From NCBI RefSeq assembly GCF_036711975.1, contig NC_091976.1:3224001-3288000 (forward strand): a stretch of DNA of 64,000 bases, given 5' to 3'. How positions within the stretch are numbered: position 1 is the stretch's first letter; each line of letters opens with the position of its first letter. Below, piece by piece: positions 41,997-51,705 of the stretch. The notes under the pieces were generated by a model. It worked only from the letters and a program-made list of their open reading frames with translations, did not search any database and was not told where the DNA came from. This DNA is from Onthophagus taurus. Its lineage: Eukaryota > Arthropoda > Insecta > Coleoptera > Scarabaeidae. The position numbers were made by a program, and so were the translations under genes.

Positions 41997-42545
41997 ATGG
42001 AAAATATTTCAAATCAATTAGTAAAAACTGTGCGATTAATGATCGAACAATCGAAAACTGTGGAAGATTTTAACAATATCGAAAAATTTAATAAAACCAA
42101 TATTCGTTTAATTAATAAATGTTTGCGTATTGGTAATAGTAATCTTTCGTGTAATAAGCGTTATCAAACAATACTGTGCGACTTAAGACAACTCGATATA
42201 AAAATAAAACGTTCTCTACAATTTTTAATTAAAAGGGGTGAAGGGTTAAATAGCAGGGTACGAAGTAAACGCGTGAGATGGCAAGATATCACTTCAGCAT
42301 TCGAATCTCGATTACGAACGGCAGCGATCATCAATTTAACGCATATAGACCCGCAAAAATTTTTGGAAGATTGTGTTCCTCTCATTAAATCAAGAATCCG
42401 AAACATATTAACAAAAATGAGCGGAGTAAAAGTGAATGTAGAACTATCAAGTAATTTTATTATTCCCACAACTGAAGAACAGGATATCAAATATTTTAAT
42501 ACACCCAACAGGGTAATATTACAATCTTCATGTATCAACACAATC
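41997..42545 (+). pseudogene. Polinton PolB, N-terminal region, interrupted by piggyBac
   Basis: The ATG at 41997 starts a product with VEDFNNIEKFNKTNIRLINK, RVRWQDITSAFESRLRTAAI and DPQKFLEDCVPLIKSRI, the conserved N-terminal region of arthropod Polinton polymerases. At TTAA (42546) a piggyBac begins; the same frame resumes after the second TTAA at 57798 and reaches a CAG/GTGAGT donor at about 57831. The exonuclease and polymerase domains that should follow are not in the window, replaced by hairpins and a BEL element. Confidence 0.7.
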
Positions 42546-43036
42546 TTAACCTTTAACTGGTGACGTATGGGTCTCTGGGACCCGTGCCTGTTAATTTTGG
42601 TTGCTGAACAACATATACAAACACTTTCAGACCTAACTCTTCAATACCTTCCTAAAACATAGCAACTTACTCAGTCGGTAATGTTTTAATTGTTTACGGC
42701 GTGTATTGAGCACACGACAGCGACTCTTGGGTCCCAGGGACCCGACGTCGTCGTAAACGTTATATTTAAGGTAGATGTTGACTAAAAAATCCAAATAGGC
42801 TTCGTTTCAAAATTATCCAAGTAGGCTTAGAAAAAAAAAACGATTTACTGTGCATACAAACAAATTTATAACAGTTGATTTTAAGCGTCCTTACTGTAAG
42901 CATCATCTTTGTCTAAACTATTCAATTTCTGAATATAATCTGAAGATACTTTATGAAAAGTCATTGTTGGGGTATCCGGGTGCATTTAACTAATTGTAAA
43001 TAGAAAATATTATCAAAGAACATAAATTAAAAAACA

Positions 43037-44685
43037 ATGGCCACAAAACGTTATCTCGAATCTACGAGACCGGATGATCCAAGATTTCCTGATTTTGAAC
43101 TTCCTGAAGTGGACGAAAATGCAAGTGATATAGACGATTGTCCTAGTGATCACTACTCTAAAAGTTGCCATAACTCTGACTTTGAACAAGGTGACAGTGA
43201 TATAGATGATACCTGTGCAGTACCTGTACGAAACGTACAATTACTAAACGATGAAAGTGAAAAAAGTAACCGAAAGGAGAGCCGCGTTAAATATTTTTAT
43301 GGGAAAAATAGATTGAAGTGGGCCGCACAAGAGAAAAAAAGAACAACAAGAGTGTCCGCCTCTAATAAAGTAACCATAAAACTACCAGGCGTCAGAGGAC
43401 CTGTAAAAATGTTCAGGATTCTTCACGTATCTCCGATATTTGGAATTGTCTATTCTCACAAGAACTCTCCCAAGAAATAATTTCCAAAACAAACCAAAAG
43501 TTAGAAGCCAATCGCGAAAAATTTCAAGGTACAACTCGCATAGAAATCCGAAATGTGGATGAGATCGAATTTCAAGCGCTATTAGGGTTGCTCTTGTATA
43601 GTGGGGTCTTCAAGTCAGGACATGAAGATTTGAGTTCACTGTTTGCGACAGATGGTACTGGTCGTGATTTATTTCGCTGTACGATGTCACTGAAGCGGAT
43701 ATTGACGTTATTAGCATGTCTTCGATTCGATGATTCAAACACAAGACAGCAAAGAAGAAAAGATAATGCTGCAGCACCTATATCTTGGTGTTTCGAAAAA
43801 CTAGTGTCAAACTTTCAAGATAACTATATTTTGGGAGAATATGTCTGTGTAGACGAAATGCTAGTAGGATTTAGGGGTCGCTGCAGTTTCAAAATGTACA
43901 TCCCAAACAAACCGAATAAATATGGCATAAAAGTGATGATACTTACCGACGCCAGAAATAATTACTGCTATAATGCATTTTATGGCTCCAATAGAAATGT
44001 TACAGCCGACAATTGGTTTACATCGGTTAAACTTGTAAATGAACTTACAAAGAGAAAATTAACGTATGTGGGCACAATGCGAAAAAATAAAAGGGATATG
44101 CTCAACGTTGTACGGGTTTCACGGAAATATGACTTTGGTTTCTCATGTACCCAAAAAATCCAAGGTTGTTATTGCACTTTCTTCTATGCATCAAACATCT
44201 GGCATTGATCAAGAAACAAAGAAACCCGAAATAATAACGTTATATAGCATGACTAAAGGCGGAGTAGACAGTTTAGATAAAAAATGTGCGAATTATTCCG
44301 TCAATCGCAGAACTCGTAGATGGCCTATGGCAGTTTTTTACGCAATGATTAACATGTCTTCCGTTAACTCATATATTTTATACAACTGTTTACCAAATAG
44401 AAAACAAATCAGTCGGTTAGATTTTATCAAGCAATTGACAAGAGAGCTGATACTACCCGAACTGAAACGTCGTACATATAATGATAGGTTACCATCCCAA
44501 CTTCGGATAACGATCAATCGGATTTTAGGACCTGATGCTCCTGAAACACTACCTCTAGCAGCTGTAGAAGATACTGTAGAGCGTTCCAAGCGCAAACGGT
44601 GCTACATGTGCCCAAAAAATGTGGATAGAAAGACATCATATTACTGCAAGGACTGTAAACATCCCATTTGTCTACAATGTTCGGA
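43037..44685 (+). pseudogene. piggyBac transposase, frameshifted and split by P5
   Basis: The N-terminal acidic frame (43037-43480) reaches KLPGVRGPVK. The core is at 43500-44130 in a second frame, with VDEMLVGFRGRCSFKMY, VMILTDARNNYCYNAF and TADNWFTSVKLVNEL (DDD triad regions); about 40 residues between the second and third are deleted. A third frame (about 44130-44685) gives MTKGGVDSLDKKCANYS and CYMCPKNVDRKTSYYCKDCK. The Cys-rich end is cut at TGTTCGGAC by the P5 insertion. The last few codons, with two more cysteines and a stop, follow the right TSD at 57442. Confidence 0.85.
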
Positions 44686-44691
44686 CATGCT

Positions 44692-44877
44692 AGTAGTGTA
44701 AGAATGCCGGTTCTAGACCGGAAGTTGCTCCTGCTGCTCCTGCGGTGACGTCACGCCTCAATGTATTAGGTATAGGGAGGGATACCAACTAAAGTTTGGG
44801 GGAAAAAAAAATAGGTTGGTATTAAAAGTAACTAGAGATCTAGGGATTTTTAGAAAATTAAATAGAAAAATTTAAAT
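44692..44877 (+). repeat. left TIR of P5
   Basis: Inverse of 57250-57435 with only a few differences. Includes GCCGGTTCTAGACCGGAAGT, CCTGCTGCTCCTGCGG, GACGTCAC, and TACCAACTAAAGTTTGGG paired with a nearby TTGGTA. Confidence 0.95.
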
Positions 44878-44993
44878 ACAATGGCGCCACCTAGATTTGA
44901 GTGGTGTAAGTAGGACTGAGTTATGCGCACTCTGGTGTGTGGTGGATAAATAAAACACAAAATTAATAAATAAAAATTAATATTATATTTATT

Positions 44994-45387
44994 TTAAAAC
45001 ACAATTAACCCTAATATATTTAAACATATTAAAGACACTGAACCTCTGATGATCGAAGATGCATCTTTCATCGCTGTGGTTGTTGTAGGTTGATCTTGTT
45101 TTGCGGAGGTTCCTCCTCCTTTCTTAGGATTTTTAACTTTGAAACTTACTTTAGGATCTGTCTTCAACCGGAGTAGTTGATAATGAAAATTATTTATTTT
45201 TCGAATATCAGCTGGAGATGATGCTAATGTAGTATGTAGTAGTAGTAATCTCTAAGGTTTCAGCTGAAGGTGATGCAGTAACTGCTACGGTTGTTTCTCC
45301 TTCTTCTTCTTCTCCGCTATCGCACAATGTTGTCGTAATAAAAAGAAAGAAGAGGAAGACCGTTGTACTTGAAATTGTACTAAACAT
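44994..45387 (-). pseudogene. putative membrane protein with signal peptide and C-terminal anchor, slipped frame
   Basis: The ATG at 45387 opens a product with a clear signal peptide (TVFLFFLFITTTLC) and a Glu/Thr-rich stalk (DSGEEEEGETTVAVT). It stops at 45208. A second frame, entered through an AGT/ACT microsatellite around 45240, continues with DIRKINNFHYQLLRLKTDP, KNPKKGGGTSA and a hydrophobic end SLICLNILGLIVF then a stop at 44994. This layout would suit a type I or tail-anchored surface protein. The frame change is probably triplet-run slippage with one lost or gained base. Sequence family unknown. Confidence 0.5.
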
Positions 45388-45399
45388 TTTCTTTTATAT

Positions 45400-45830
45400 C
45401 GTGATTTACGAACTAGAGGAATCAGCAGCGGTTAAAAACGAACTGAATCGGGTCTTTCGAGTGCGGCGGTTGTTGACGCGTTAGCGAATCGCAGGAAATA
45501 TGCGGTAGAATATGTGCGAAGATTAGATAAGAGGAAACTCGCTCGCAGACGATGAATAAGAATAATACATTTAATAAAAAAAAAATAATATATTTAATGA
45601 ATAAAATAAATTTACCTGACGAACTGTTACATTTTTAAAATTTAAATTTGCTGAGCGTTTAAAGGCGTGCCTCCCGTCGGCGTCGCTTGAATGCGCATGC
45701 TCAGGAAATTAGGAATATTTCTAATAAAATTTCAGCCAACTTAAATACGACTAACTTTATTTTGTTTACATAAAAATCCAGTTCATCTACTTTATTAAAA
45801 CATAATGTTATTGACATAGAGTTGTTTACA
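45400..45830. other. P5 spacer, part of an inverted duplication
   Basis: 45666-45837 and the MCP 3' end are repeated in inverse at 53427-53817. On the plus strand 45445-45555 holds a short basic frame (ALANRRKYAVEYVRRLDKRK) without a start codon; too little to call a gene. Confidence 0.5.
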
Positions 45831-45837
45831 AACTGAT

Positions 45838-47040
45838 CTATATTTGATTAATCATACCAGTTAAAGGAACATATTTGAAAACTCTATCATGTAAGATTAA
45901 ACAGTAGAGCGAAGTAGCATTAGGTATCTCTTCACTCGTTTCAAATTCAATGCGAATATCAACGGTTCCAACATTTAAAATATCATTTTGCCGTGAACAA
46001 TCAACTACAATAATCGGTGTATGTGCTAAAAATGTATCTCTGTTAAACATTGGTTCTGCAAGTTCTCGATCGTAATAGGTTTTTGCGAAATTACAATACA
46101 TTTCATATAAAACTGCAATTTGACCTGTCTTAAAATTTAAATTTAAAGCTTCATAGGGATATTTCTCACTATTTAAAAACACTTTCATATCTGTTAAATT
46201 ACAGTGGTCAAATTGTGATGCAGAACGTAACGGATTATCTTTTCTATTGATTTGAAACCCTAATATAAAGTATCTGGGTTTTTCTAATTGAGTAGATGTT
46301 TTAATTGTCCATGTGTGTTGTCTACTTTTTGGTAATGATGGGTATTCATGTAAATCAAATGATCTAAATCCCATGTCTAATTCAATTCCTTGTTCAATGT
46401 ACTCTAAAAGTTTTAAACGTTCAACATCGGCTACAGAAACATGAGGGACTTTCCATACTATTTTATTAATAGTAATTATCACATTAGGTAAAAGACTTTC
46501 GATAACATTCTTGTCTGAATTACTGCGTACTAAAACTAATTCTTGACGGAGATTTATCAAAATTTTATTATAATCTTCTGCGAAACCAAGAAAATATTTC
46601 AAGGGAACACAAAAATCAAAATGTCCTGTATTTTCATTTACTTTAACATTTGGATATTCGAAACCTGCGTTAGAGGCATGATAGTATTCCGATCTTGTTA
46701 ATGAGCAAAGATTTTTTAATGTGCTAGCTATTCCTGGATTTCTTACTCTGTCAATTACGTTCCCTCCACATTCAAATCGTACTTCACTAAACATATGAGC
46801 GATCGGATTTACTGATAATTTTGAATCTTTATCAACGGTTCCGTCATCTTTCAATAGTTTCCCTTGTACGTAAATAAAAGATTGACTTGGTAACGTGTAA
46901 ACGTCCTGTTGTTGAATTGCAATACGAATTTCATCGCTATTGTTAAACGAATTTGATGAGTATGGTAAATGATTATGATACTGAATCCGTACGAGTGAAT
47001 TATCAAATTCTACTTTATCCGAGACGTTTAAGATACTCAT
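45838..47040 (-). CDS. major capsid protein (F54H12.2-like, double jelly-roll)
   Basis: An intact 400-residue frame from the ATG at 47040. It opens VSDKVEFDNSLVRIQYHNH and carries the conserved blocks KYFLGFAEDYNKILINLRQE, INKIVWKVPHVSVAD, FDLHEYPSLPKSRQHTW and the end LYCLILHDRVFKYVPLTGM. The family is the hexon-type MCP of Polintons and adintoviruses, found in many invertebrate genomes under the C. elegans name F54H12.2. It is the last of the leftward virion genes. A broken relative is at 934-2129, and the last 80 or so codons are duplicated in inverse at 53427. Confidence 0.9.
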   Translation of the reverse strand: MSILNVSDKVEFDNSLVRIQYHNHLPYSSNSFNNSDEIRIAIQQQDVYTLPSQSFIYVQGKLLKDDGTVDKDSKLSVNPIAHMFSEVRFECGGNVIDRVRNPGIASTLKNLCSLTRSEYYHASNAGFEYPNVKVNENTGHFDFCVPLKYFLGFAEDYNKILINLRQELVLVRSNSDKNVIESLLPNVIITINKIVWKVPHVSVADVERLKLLEYIEQGIELDMGFRSFDLHEYPSLPKSRQHTWTIKTSTQLEKPRYFILGFQINRKDNPLRSASQFDHCNLTDMKVFLNSEKYPYEALNLNFKTGQIAVLYEMYCNFAKTYYDRELAEPMFNRDTFLAHTPIIVVDCSRQNDILNVGTVDIRIEFETSEEIPNATSLYCLILHDRVFKYVPLTGMINQI

Positions 47041-47048
47041 ATTGAATA

Positions 47049-47183
47049 TTATTTTATTAATTGTAAACCTAATGATTCAAGAAATTGTTTGTTTTGAGGT
47101 GTTAACTGTTTCACAGTGTGAGGAGAACTAAAAGTATTGGTTTGATTTCGTGGGTTTATATAACCTTTCACCTTAAGAACCAT
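47049..47183 (-). CDS. 44-residue ORF between capsid genes
   Basis: From the ATG at 47183 the product is MVLKVKGYINPRNQ..., ending LTPQNKQFLESLGLQLIK. It overlaps the end of the minor capsid gene by 11 bases and stops 9 bases before the MCP start, so the three genes are tightly packed. The ORF at 2117-2332 in the other element has a similar tail in the same place. Probably a small virion or assembly protein; function unknown. Confidence 0.6.
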   Translation of the reverse strand: MVLKVKGYINPRNQTNTFSSPHTVKQLTPQNKQFLESLGLQLIK

Positions 47184-47880
47184 TATTACTAGAGAGCTTT
47201 AAATGTAGTCTTATCTTGATGACTTCTCCTCTGAAATTGACCAACACTCCGTTTTGATCAACTATTTTAAGGGTAATATTATTAATTATTTGTGTATTCA
47301 AAGGCATATATATTAAATTGTGGGGAGTTTCTGATATTTTATAACCTTTAGGTACTGTAGGGAAAAATGAGTAGATAGTGTGCGCAGGTATGTCGTTGTG
47401 ATAAGCTCCATGAGTTATGCTACATAGTACTTGTATAGAATTTACTTTAAATATATCTACAATATTGCGAGCTCTATGCGGGGATTTTATTGGATCCAGT
47501 ACATCTGTTTTATTAAATCCTAATATTGTTGAGATGGAGTTGTTTATATTAAAATCAATAGTTTTGTTACATGTGATCACTGCTTGTAGCGTATCCTCAT
47601 TTGCTTGTAGGCTAAAGGTCACACCATTAATATTCTTTTCTTTAAGTTGTTTATTAATAGCATTCGAAATGTGTATTAATTCATAAGATCCTGTTGGTAG
47701 TGCTATCAATACATTATCTATTTTTAAGCAATTGTTTGTTTCATCAATATTTGGAATTGAGTTGTAACCATCAAAGCTTACAAGTGCCAGTTCATATTGA
47801 TAATTAGGATTCAGTTCTATTGCAGGGTGGTAATTTGCTGTTAGAACAGATGTTTTTCCTACTAAATCAAACGTCCACAT
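47173..47880 (-). CDS. minor capsid protein (penton-like single jelly roll)
   Basis: 235 residues from the ATG at 47880. It starts WTFDLVGKTSVLTANYHPAI; conserved blocks are YQYELALVSFDGYNSIPNI, LPTGSYELIHISNAI, HTIYSFFPTVPKGYKISE and VDQNGVLVNFRGE. It is the standard partner of the MCP in Polintons, forming the vertices. It lies 16 bases downstream of the protease gene, as in one transcription unit. Confidence 0.85.
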   Translation of the reverse strand: MWTFDLVGKTSVLTANYHPAIELNPNYQYELALVSFDGYNSIPNIDETNNCLKIDNVLIALPTGSYELIHISNAINKQLKEKNINGVTFSLQANEDTLQAVITCNKTIDFNINNSISTILGFNKTDVLDPIKSPHRARNIVDIFKVNSIQVLCSITHGAYHNDIPAHTIYSFFPTVPKGYKISETPHNLIYMPLNTQIINNITLKIVDQNGVLVNFRGEVIKIRLHLKLSSNNGS

Positions 47881-47896
47881 CCTTTGATTGTTGAAG

Positions 47897-48232
47897 CTAT
47901 AATGCGTCCGATAGTAAGAAATTTAAACATAAATAACCACAATTACTTGTGTTATAGGTTTGATATTGATGGTGATTATATTTAATAATTACATTATTTC
48001 CAGCACTCTTGAAATAGTTCACAATTTCTTTACTTGGTTTTAAATTACCAAAACTATCAAAATAAGTAATTATATTTCCCTTCTTAATATAGGCTGTCCA
48101 ATGAGTGCCAGGCCCTTTCACACTATCCAAGTTAATAATACCTCTTTCATTATTATTAATACGTATAGGCAATTTATCTCGCATGAATATCCCTCTAAAC
48201 TCTGGTATTCCCAATATTTTTACATAACGCAT
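47897..48232 (-). CDS. adenain-like cysteine protease
   Basis: About 111 residues. Catalytic elements in order: GPGTHWTAYIKKG (His), ITYFDSFGNLKPS (Asp), HHQYQ (Gln) and TSNCGYLCLNFLL (Cys). This is the compact Ulp1/adenovirus-protease fold that trims virion precursors at Gly-Gly type sites. The start used is the ATG at 48232. It is the second gene of the leftward unit, 14 bases below the pVI-like gene. Confidence 0.9.
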   Translation of the reverse strand: MRYVKILGIPEFRGIFMRDKLPIRINNNERGIINLDSVKGPGTHWTAYIKKGNIITYFDSFGNLKPSKEIVNYFKSAGNNVIIKYNHHQYQTYNTSNCGYLCLNFLLSDAL

Positions 48233-48246
48233 CAAGTCAACGTTTG

Positions 48247-48684
48247 TTAGCGCTTTCTGCCGTTGTATGGTTTTTCTTGGCGTGTCTTTAAAAAAACACC
48301 TAATCCTTTTTTATATGGTTTTAAATATAGACCTTTACCTAAAGCTATTGATTCCATCGTTTGATTATGTCTTTGACTTTCCTTGAGGGCCGTTTGTGCT
48401 TGCTTCGCTTTATTGACAGCACTTATAACGGAAGCAGTGCCACCTGCTAAAGCTCCTAATGCACTTAAACCAGCAAAAATTGGAATGAGCGGAAGGATAC
48501 CACCGCTTTTCGGAATTGTAATAATTCTAGAACGAGGTTTCTTTTTGACAATACCTTTTACGGCACGTAAAGCTAACTTTGCAGCAGATTTCAAATCATT
48601 AGTGCTTGACTCTTTTAATTTTATTTTAGCATTTTTAACGGCTCTATTAAAAGAAATGGCTTTTCCACTGGCTCTTTTCTTCAT
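48247..48684 (-). CDS. pVI/pX-like minor virion protein
   Basis: About 145 residues, strongly basic (KKRASGKAISFNRAVKNAKI, GIVKKKPRSRI) with a Gly/Ala-rich hydrophobic segment (LIPIFAGLSALGALAGGTAS) followed by a helix (VNKAKQAQTALKESQR). This architecture is seen in the adenovirus pVI/pX-like proteins of Polintons and adintoviruses, which line the inner capsid and may bind DNA or disrupt membranes. It is the first gene leftward from the divergent promoter. The start follows the ATG at 48684; 48690 is also possible. Confidence 0.7.
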   Translation of the reverse strand: MKKRASGKAISFNRAVKNAKIKLKESSTNDLKSAAKLALRAVKGIVKKKPRSRIITIPKSGGILPLIPIFAGLSALGALAGGTASVISAVNKAKQAQTALKESQRHNQTMESIALGKGLYLKPYKKGLGVFLKTRQEKPYNGRKR

Positions 48685-48690
48685 GATCAT

Positions 48691-48950
48691 CCAATCACTT
48701 CAATGGTCAACAGACAAATGAATATTATATGTTCAGATTCAGACTTATATAGGAGTCAGTTATACCATAAACATGAAAGTGATAAAACAATCTTACACAT
48801 TAAATATTGATGATATTGATAATCACTTCAATGGTCAACAGACAAATTAGAACATTATATATTCAAAATCAAACTGATATAAGAGTTAGTTATACAATAA
48901 ACATGAAAGTGATAAAACAACCTTACACATTAAATGTTGATGATGTAACA
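48691..48950 (+). promoter_or_regulatory. divergent promoter region with a 130-bp tandem duplication
   Basis: 48694-48823 is repeated at 48824-48950: AATCACTTCAATGGTCAACA, TATATAAGAG-like box, AACATGAAAGTGATAAAACA. The duplication includes the first 15 or so codons of the ATPase, so the upstream copy is a decoy start. The functional ATPase ATG should be 48903. TATA-like boxes at 48750 and 48878 lie 20-25 bases before each ATG. Confidence 0.7.
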
Positions 48951-49601
48951 ATACAATTTAATAATAATAATCAATCACCTCAAAACAAAAAGCATAGTTA
49001 TTTATTTCCAAATAATCTACGTTGCATAATATCCGGACCTTCTAACTCTGGTAAAACAAATCTGATAATTAGCTTATTACAGGATCCTAATGGACTATCC
49101 TTTAAAAATGTGTATGTGTATTCAAAGTCATTGTATCAAAGCAAATATGAATATTTGAGAAAATTACTACAGCCTATAAAAGGTTTAGGATATTATGAGT
49201 ATAGCAGTAGTGATGACATAATGCATCCTTCCAAAGCGAATGAAGATTCGGTTTTTATATTTGATGATGTAGCATGCGATAAACAATCAATTATTCGTGA
49301 TTATTTTTGTATGGGACGACATAAGGCAATAGACAGTTTTTATTTATGTCAGAGTTACACGCATATTCCAAAGCATTTAATACGTGATAATGCAAACTTT
49401 TTAATACTTTTCAAACAAGATGATCTAAATTTAAGACATATTTATAACGATCATGTAATACCCTATATGAAATTCAACGTCTTTAAGAAAATGTGTTCAA
49501 TGTGTTGGAGAGATAGATTCGGATTTTTTGTAATCAGTAAGGAGGACGATATGAACAATGGTAGATATCGTAATGGGTTTCATTACTATATAAAACTGTG
49601 A
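48903..49601 (+). CDS. A32/FtsK-type genome packaging ATPase
   Basis: 232 residues from the ATG at 48903. Walker A CIISGPSNSGKTNLIISLL, Walker B SVFIFDDVACD, followed by DYFCMGRHKAIDSFYLCQSY and RDNANFLILFKQDD. This is the HerA/FtsK-superfamily packaging ATPase typical of Polintons and PRD1-adenovirus lineage viruses, which pumps DNA into the capsid. It is the first gene rightward from the divergent promoter and overlaps the start of the PLA2 frame by four bases. Confidence 0.9.
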   Translation: MKVIKQPYTLNVDDVTIQFNNNNQSPQNKKHSYLFPNNLRCIISGPSNSGKTNLIISLLQDPNGLSFKNVYVYSKSLYQSKYEYLRKLLQPIKGLGYYEYSSSDDIMHPSKANEDSVFIFDDVACDKQSIIRDYFCMGRHKAIDSFYLCQSYTHIPKHLIRDNANFLILFKQDDLNLRHIYNDHVIPYMKFNVFKKMCSMCWRDRFGFFVISKEDDMNNGRYRNGFHYYIKL

Positions 49602-49969
49602 TTGTGTATGTTTCTATATCAGTCATGTTAGTGATACGAACAGGTGGAGAGCTGCATTTACCCGGCTATCAGTTCTGTGGACCTGGGACAAATCTCATGA
49701 AACGCTTAGCACGTGGAGATCCTGGCATTAATGACCTTGATAGAGCATGTAAACGTCATGATTTAGCCTATACACAATACACAGATTTACACAATCGGCA
49801 TATAGCAGATAAAGTATTAGCTGCAGAAGCATGGAAAAGAGTATTAGCGAAAGATTCTTCGATTGGTGAAAAAGCTAACGCATGGTTTGTTACTAACGCG
49901 ATGAAAGTAAAACAAAAGTTGGGTTTCGGATTGGAGAATCCGAAAAAGTATCGGTGTTTCAGCCGATAA
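49598..49969 (+). CDS. phospholipase A2-like (parvovirus VP1-type) protein
   Basis: About 115-123 residues (starts at 49598 or 49625). LPGYQFCGPGTNL is the Ca-binding loop and DRACKRHDLAYTQYTD holds the catalytic His-Asp pair. A basic helical tail follows (DSSIGEKANAWFVTN). Such domains occur in parvovirus capsids and in many Polinton/adintovirus elements, where they probably help virions leave endosomes. Its last codons (KKYRCFSR) and the following repeat are copied several times at 53.95-54.54 kb. Confidence 0.85.
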   Translation: MIVYVSISVMLVIRTGGELHLPGYQFCGPGTNLMKRLARGDPGINDLDRACKRHDLAYTQYTDLHNRHIADKVLAAEAWKRVLAKDSSIGEKANAWFVTNAMKVKQKLGFGLENPKKYRCFSR

Positions 49970-50095
49970 ATGCGGTTGGTCGGATAAAACGGATTGGTTA
50001 AAACCGGTCGGATAAAACGGATCGGTTAAAACCGGCCAGATAAAACGGATCGGTTAAAACCGGTCGGATAAAACAGATCAGTTAAAGCCGACTTG
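49960..50095 (+). repeat. 28-bp tandem repeats GTCGGATAAAACGGATCGGT
   Basis: Four units of about 28 bases (GGTCGGATAAAACGGATTGG then TTAAAACC), directly after the PLA2 stop. They are related to the longer array at 53861-54545. Confidence 0.9.
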
Positions 50096-50166
50096 AACAG
50101 TTCTAATAAAACTCTACAGTAAGCACATGCATTAGTCAGTAAGTGTTCATTCATTGTACAGAAAAC

Positions 50167-51312
50167 ATGGATTCAAAACAATTAACACGAAAGCTTATTA
50201 AAACAAGAGAAAATGTGAAAAAGAAATTGGATAAATTAAAATCAAGGAAACATAAATCTGAACATTTGCTTCAACAGCAATATAAAGCAGTAACAACCCC
50301 TTTAGAAAAAATAATTTCCACAATTAAACATCCTATTAAAGTTAAGAAGGGAGAGGAGGAGGACGAAGAGGAGGAGGAAGAGCTTAAATCGGAGGAAGTT
50401 AAAGAAGAAGAATTTAAAACAGTAATACCTACAAAGAAAAGAAGAGTATCAAAAGCAGTACAAGCATCACGTCTACCAGAACTTCATCAACAACAACAAC
50501 AAGCGCCTCAATCACCAACAATATCAATATTAAGCGATGACGATGACGATGTTTTTGCAACATCTCCATCACCACCACCACAACCAACGCAAACATCACC
50601 ACCTGCAGCAGCAGCAGCAGCGACAGCAGCAGATGAATCTCCATTACCAGAAACTATGAATATTCCTGAAGAATCATTTTTCTTATACTTGGAACAATTT
50701 GCTCCTCTAACAAGATCCTACATTGAGGGTTATGTAAGAGATGATAACAATGAATTCGATTCTAGCAACAAGGGAGTTCGTGTTAATATTTTAACTGATA
50801 AATATTACATTGGAGATAGTGAAATATCCTTTAGTAGTAAAACGAATGATATAACCATTGCAAATAAAACTTATAAGGGTACGAAAGGTCTGTATGAGCT
50901 AATTTTCAAGAGGGAACCAGAACAATATACTAGTGACGATCAAAAGAATTACGTTGAAATACTAAAAACAACAGCAGCATTAAACAAAAACCAAGATAAA
51001 AGCAAACAAATTATGGGTGACAAGTCGGACAAGTATCGTCAAATAATTGCACCTGTTTTAAATGCAACGGAAGGAGTTGTACGACGGAGCAGAGTAAAAA
51101 GCGTTCCTGTTCGTATGAGAACTGGTGAAGGTCTCATGCAGCAGCAGCAGTACAATAATCAACGGTCAAATTTTATTTATTGGGATGATCCTAATGAATT
51201 AGTAAATAGATTAAAACTTTTAATAGCCTCTCAGCTTGCCGGTAATAGGTCACATGGTAATGAAATTAATAGTATTACAGAAGAGTTACGAGAAGCTCAT
51301 ATAATTGTATAA
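50167..51312 (+). CDS. conserved Polinton structural-type ORF (coiled coil plus C-terminal domain)
   Basis: 381 residues from the ATG at 50167 (an in-frame ATG at 50143 is less likely). The N-terminal 60 residues are a Lys/Arg-rich coiled coil. Then comes a Glu-rich and low-complexity Gln/Pro/Ala linker to about residue 165. The C-terminal domain has VNILTDKYYIGDSEISF, KGTKGLYELIFKREPEQYTS and FIYWDDPNELVNRLKLLIAS then QLAGN. I recognise this C-terminal pattern (short strand, KGT-GL-LI-K-P, then a WDDPNEL/LLxAS-AGN end) as a recurrent ORF of arthropod Polintons with no known function. It is not a transposase. Confidence 0.65.
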   Translation: MDSKQLTRKLIKTRENVKKKLDKLKSRKHKSEHLLQQQYKAVTTPLEKIISTIKHPIKVKKGEEEDEEEEEELKSEEVKEEEFKTVIPTKKRRVSKAVQASRLPELHQQQQQAPQSPTISILSDDDDDVFATSPSPPPQPTQTSPPAAAAAATAADESPLPETMNIPEESFFLYLEQFAPLTRSYIEGYVRDDNNEFDSSNKGVRVNILTDKYYIGDSEISFSSKTNDITIANKTYKGTKGLYELIFKREPEQYTSDDQKNYVEILKTTAALNKNQDKSKQIMGDKSDKYRQIIAPVLNATEGVVRRSRVKSVPVRMRTGEGLMQQQQYNNQRSNFIYWDDPNELVNRLKLLIASQLAGNRSHGNEINSITEELREAHIIV

Positions 51313-51339
51313 ACCTACAATACATTCATCATTTTAGTT

Positions 51340-51705
51340 ATGACTATCCACAAGTTCGGACATCATATTTCTTCCTCCTCCTCCGCCTCCTCAGTAGAAC
51401 ATAACCATTATTCTTATTTGAATATTTCTTTGACTGGTGGGAAAGCTGGACATAGTTATGCGCTGAGTAATTTAAAAAAATATTATATTTTTCCTATTGA
51501 ATCAGGAGAAATTTACTCTATCACTATTGAGCCATCGGACACCACTTTTATAGTAAACAATAGGATTTATGATAGCTCAAATGGGAAGGGTATCAAATTG
51601 AAGAAAGGTGATAGATTAAGATTTATTCCATCTCCTACTGCGACGATTAATACACTGTTTGTTGAAATCGTAGTAACATGTCCTCTGATATTAAAAGAAA
51701 ATTAG
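51340..51705 (+). CDS. unidentified small beta-rich protein
   Basis: 121 residues: a Ser-rich start, then HYSYLNISLTGGKAGHSYAL, IFPIESGEIYSITIEPSDTT and INTLFVEIVV. The alternation of strands suggests a small beta sandwich, possibly a fibre or decoration protein. It lies between two Polinton core genes and overlaps the integrase start by 28 bases, so it is probably expressed with them. No family recognised. Confidence 0.5.
   Translation: MTIHKFGHHISSSSSASSVEHNHYSYLNISLTGGKAGHSYALSNLKKYYIFPIESGEIYSITIEPSDTTFIVNNRIYDSSNGKGIKLKKGDRLRFIPSPTATINTLFVEIVVTCPLILKEN

Noticed and set aside
50429-50644. Val/Leu-rich minus-strand ORF
   Set aside because: Antisense of the Gln/Pro/Ala low-complexity linker of the 50167 gene.
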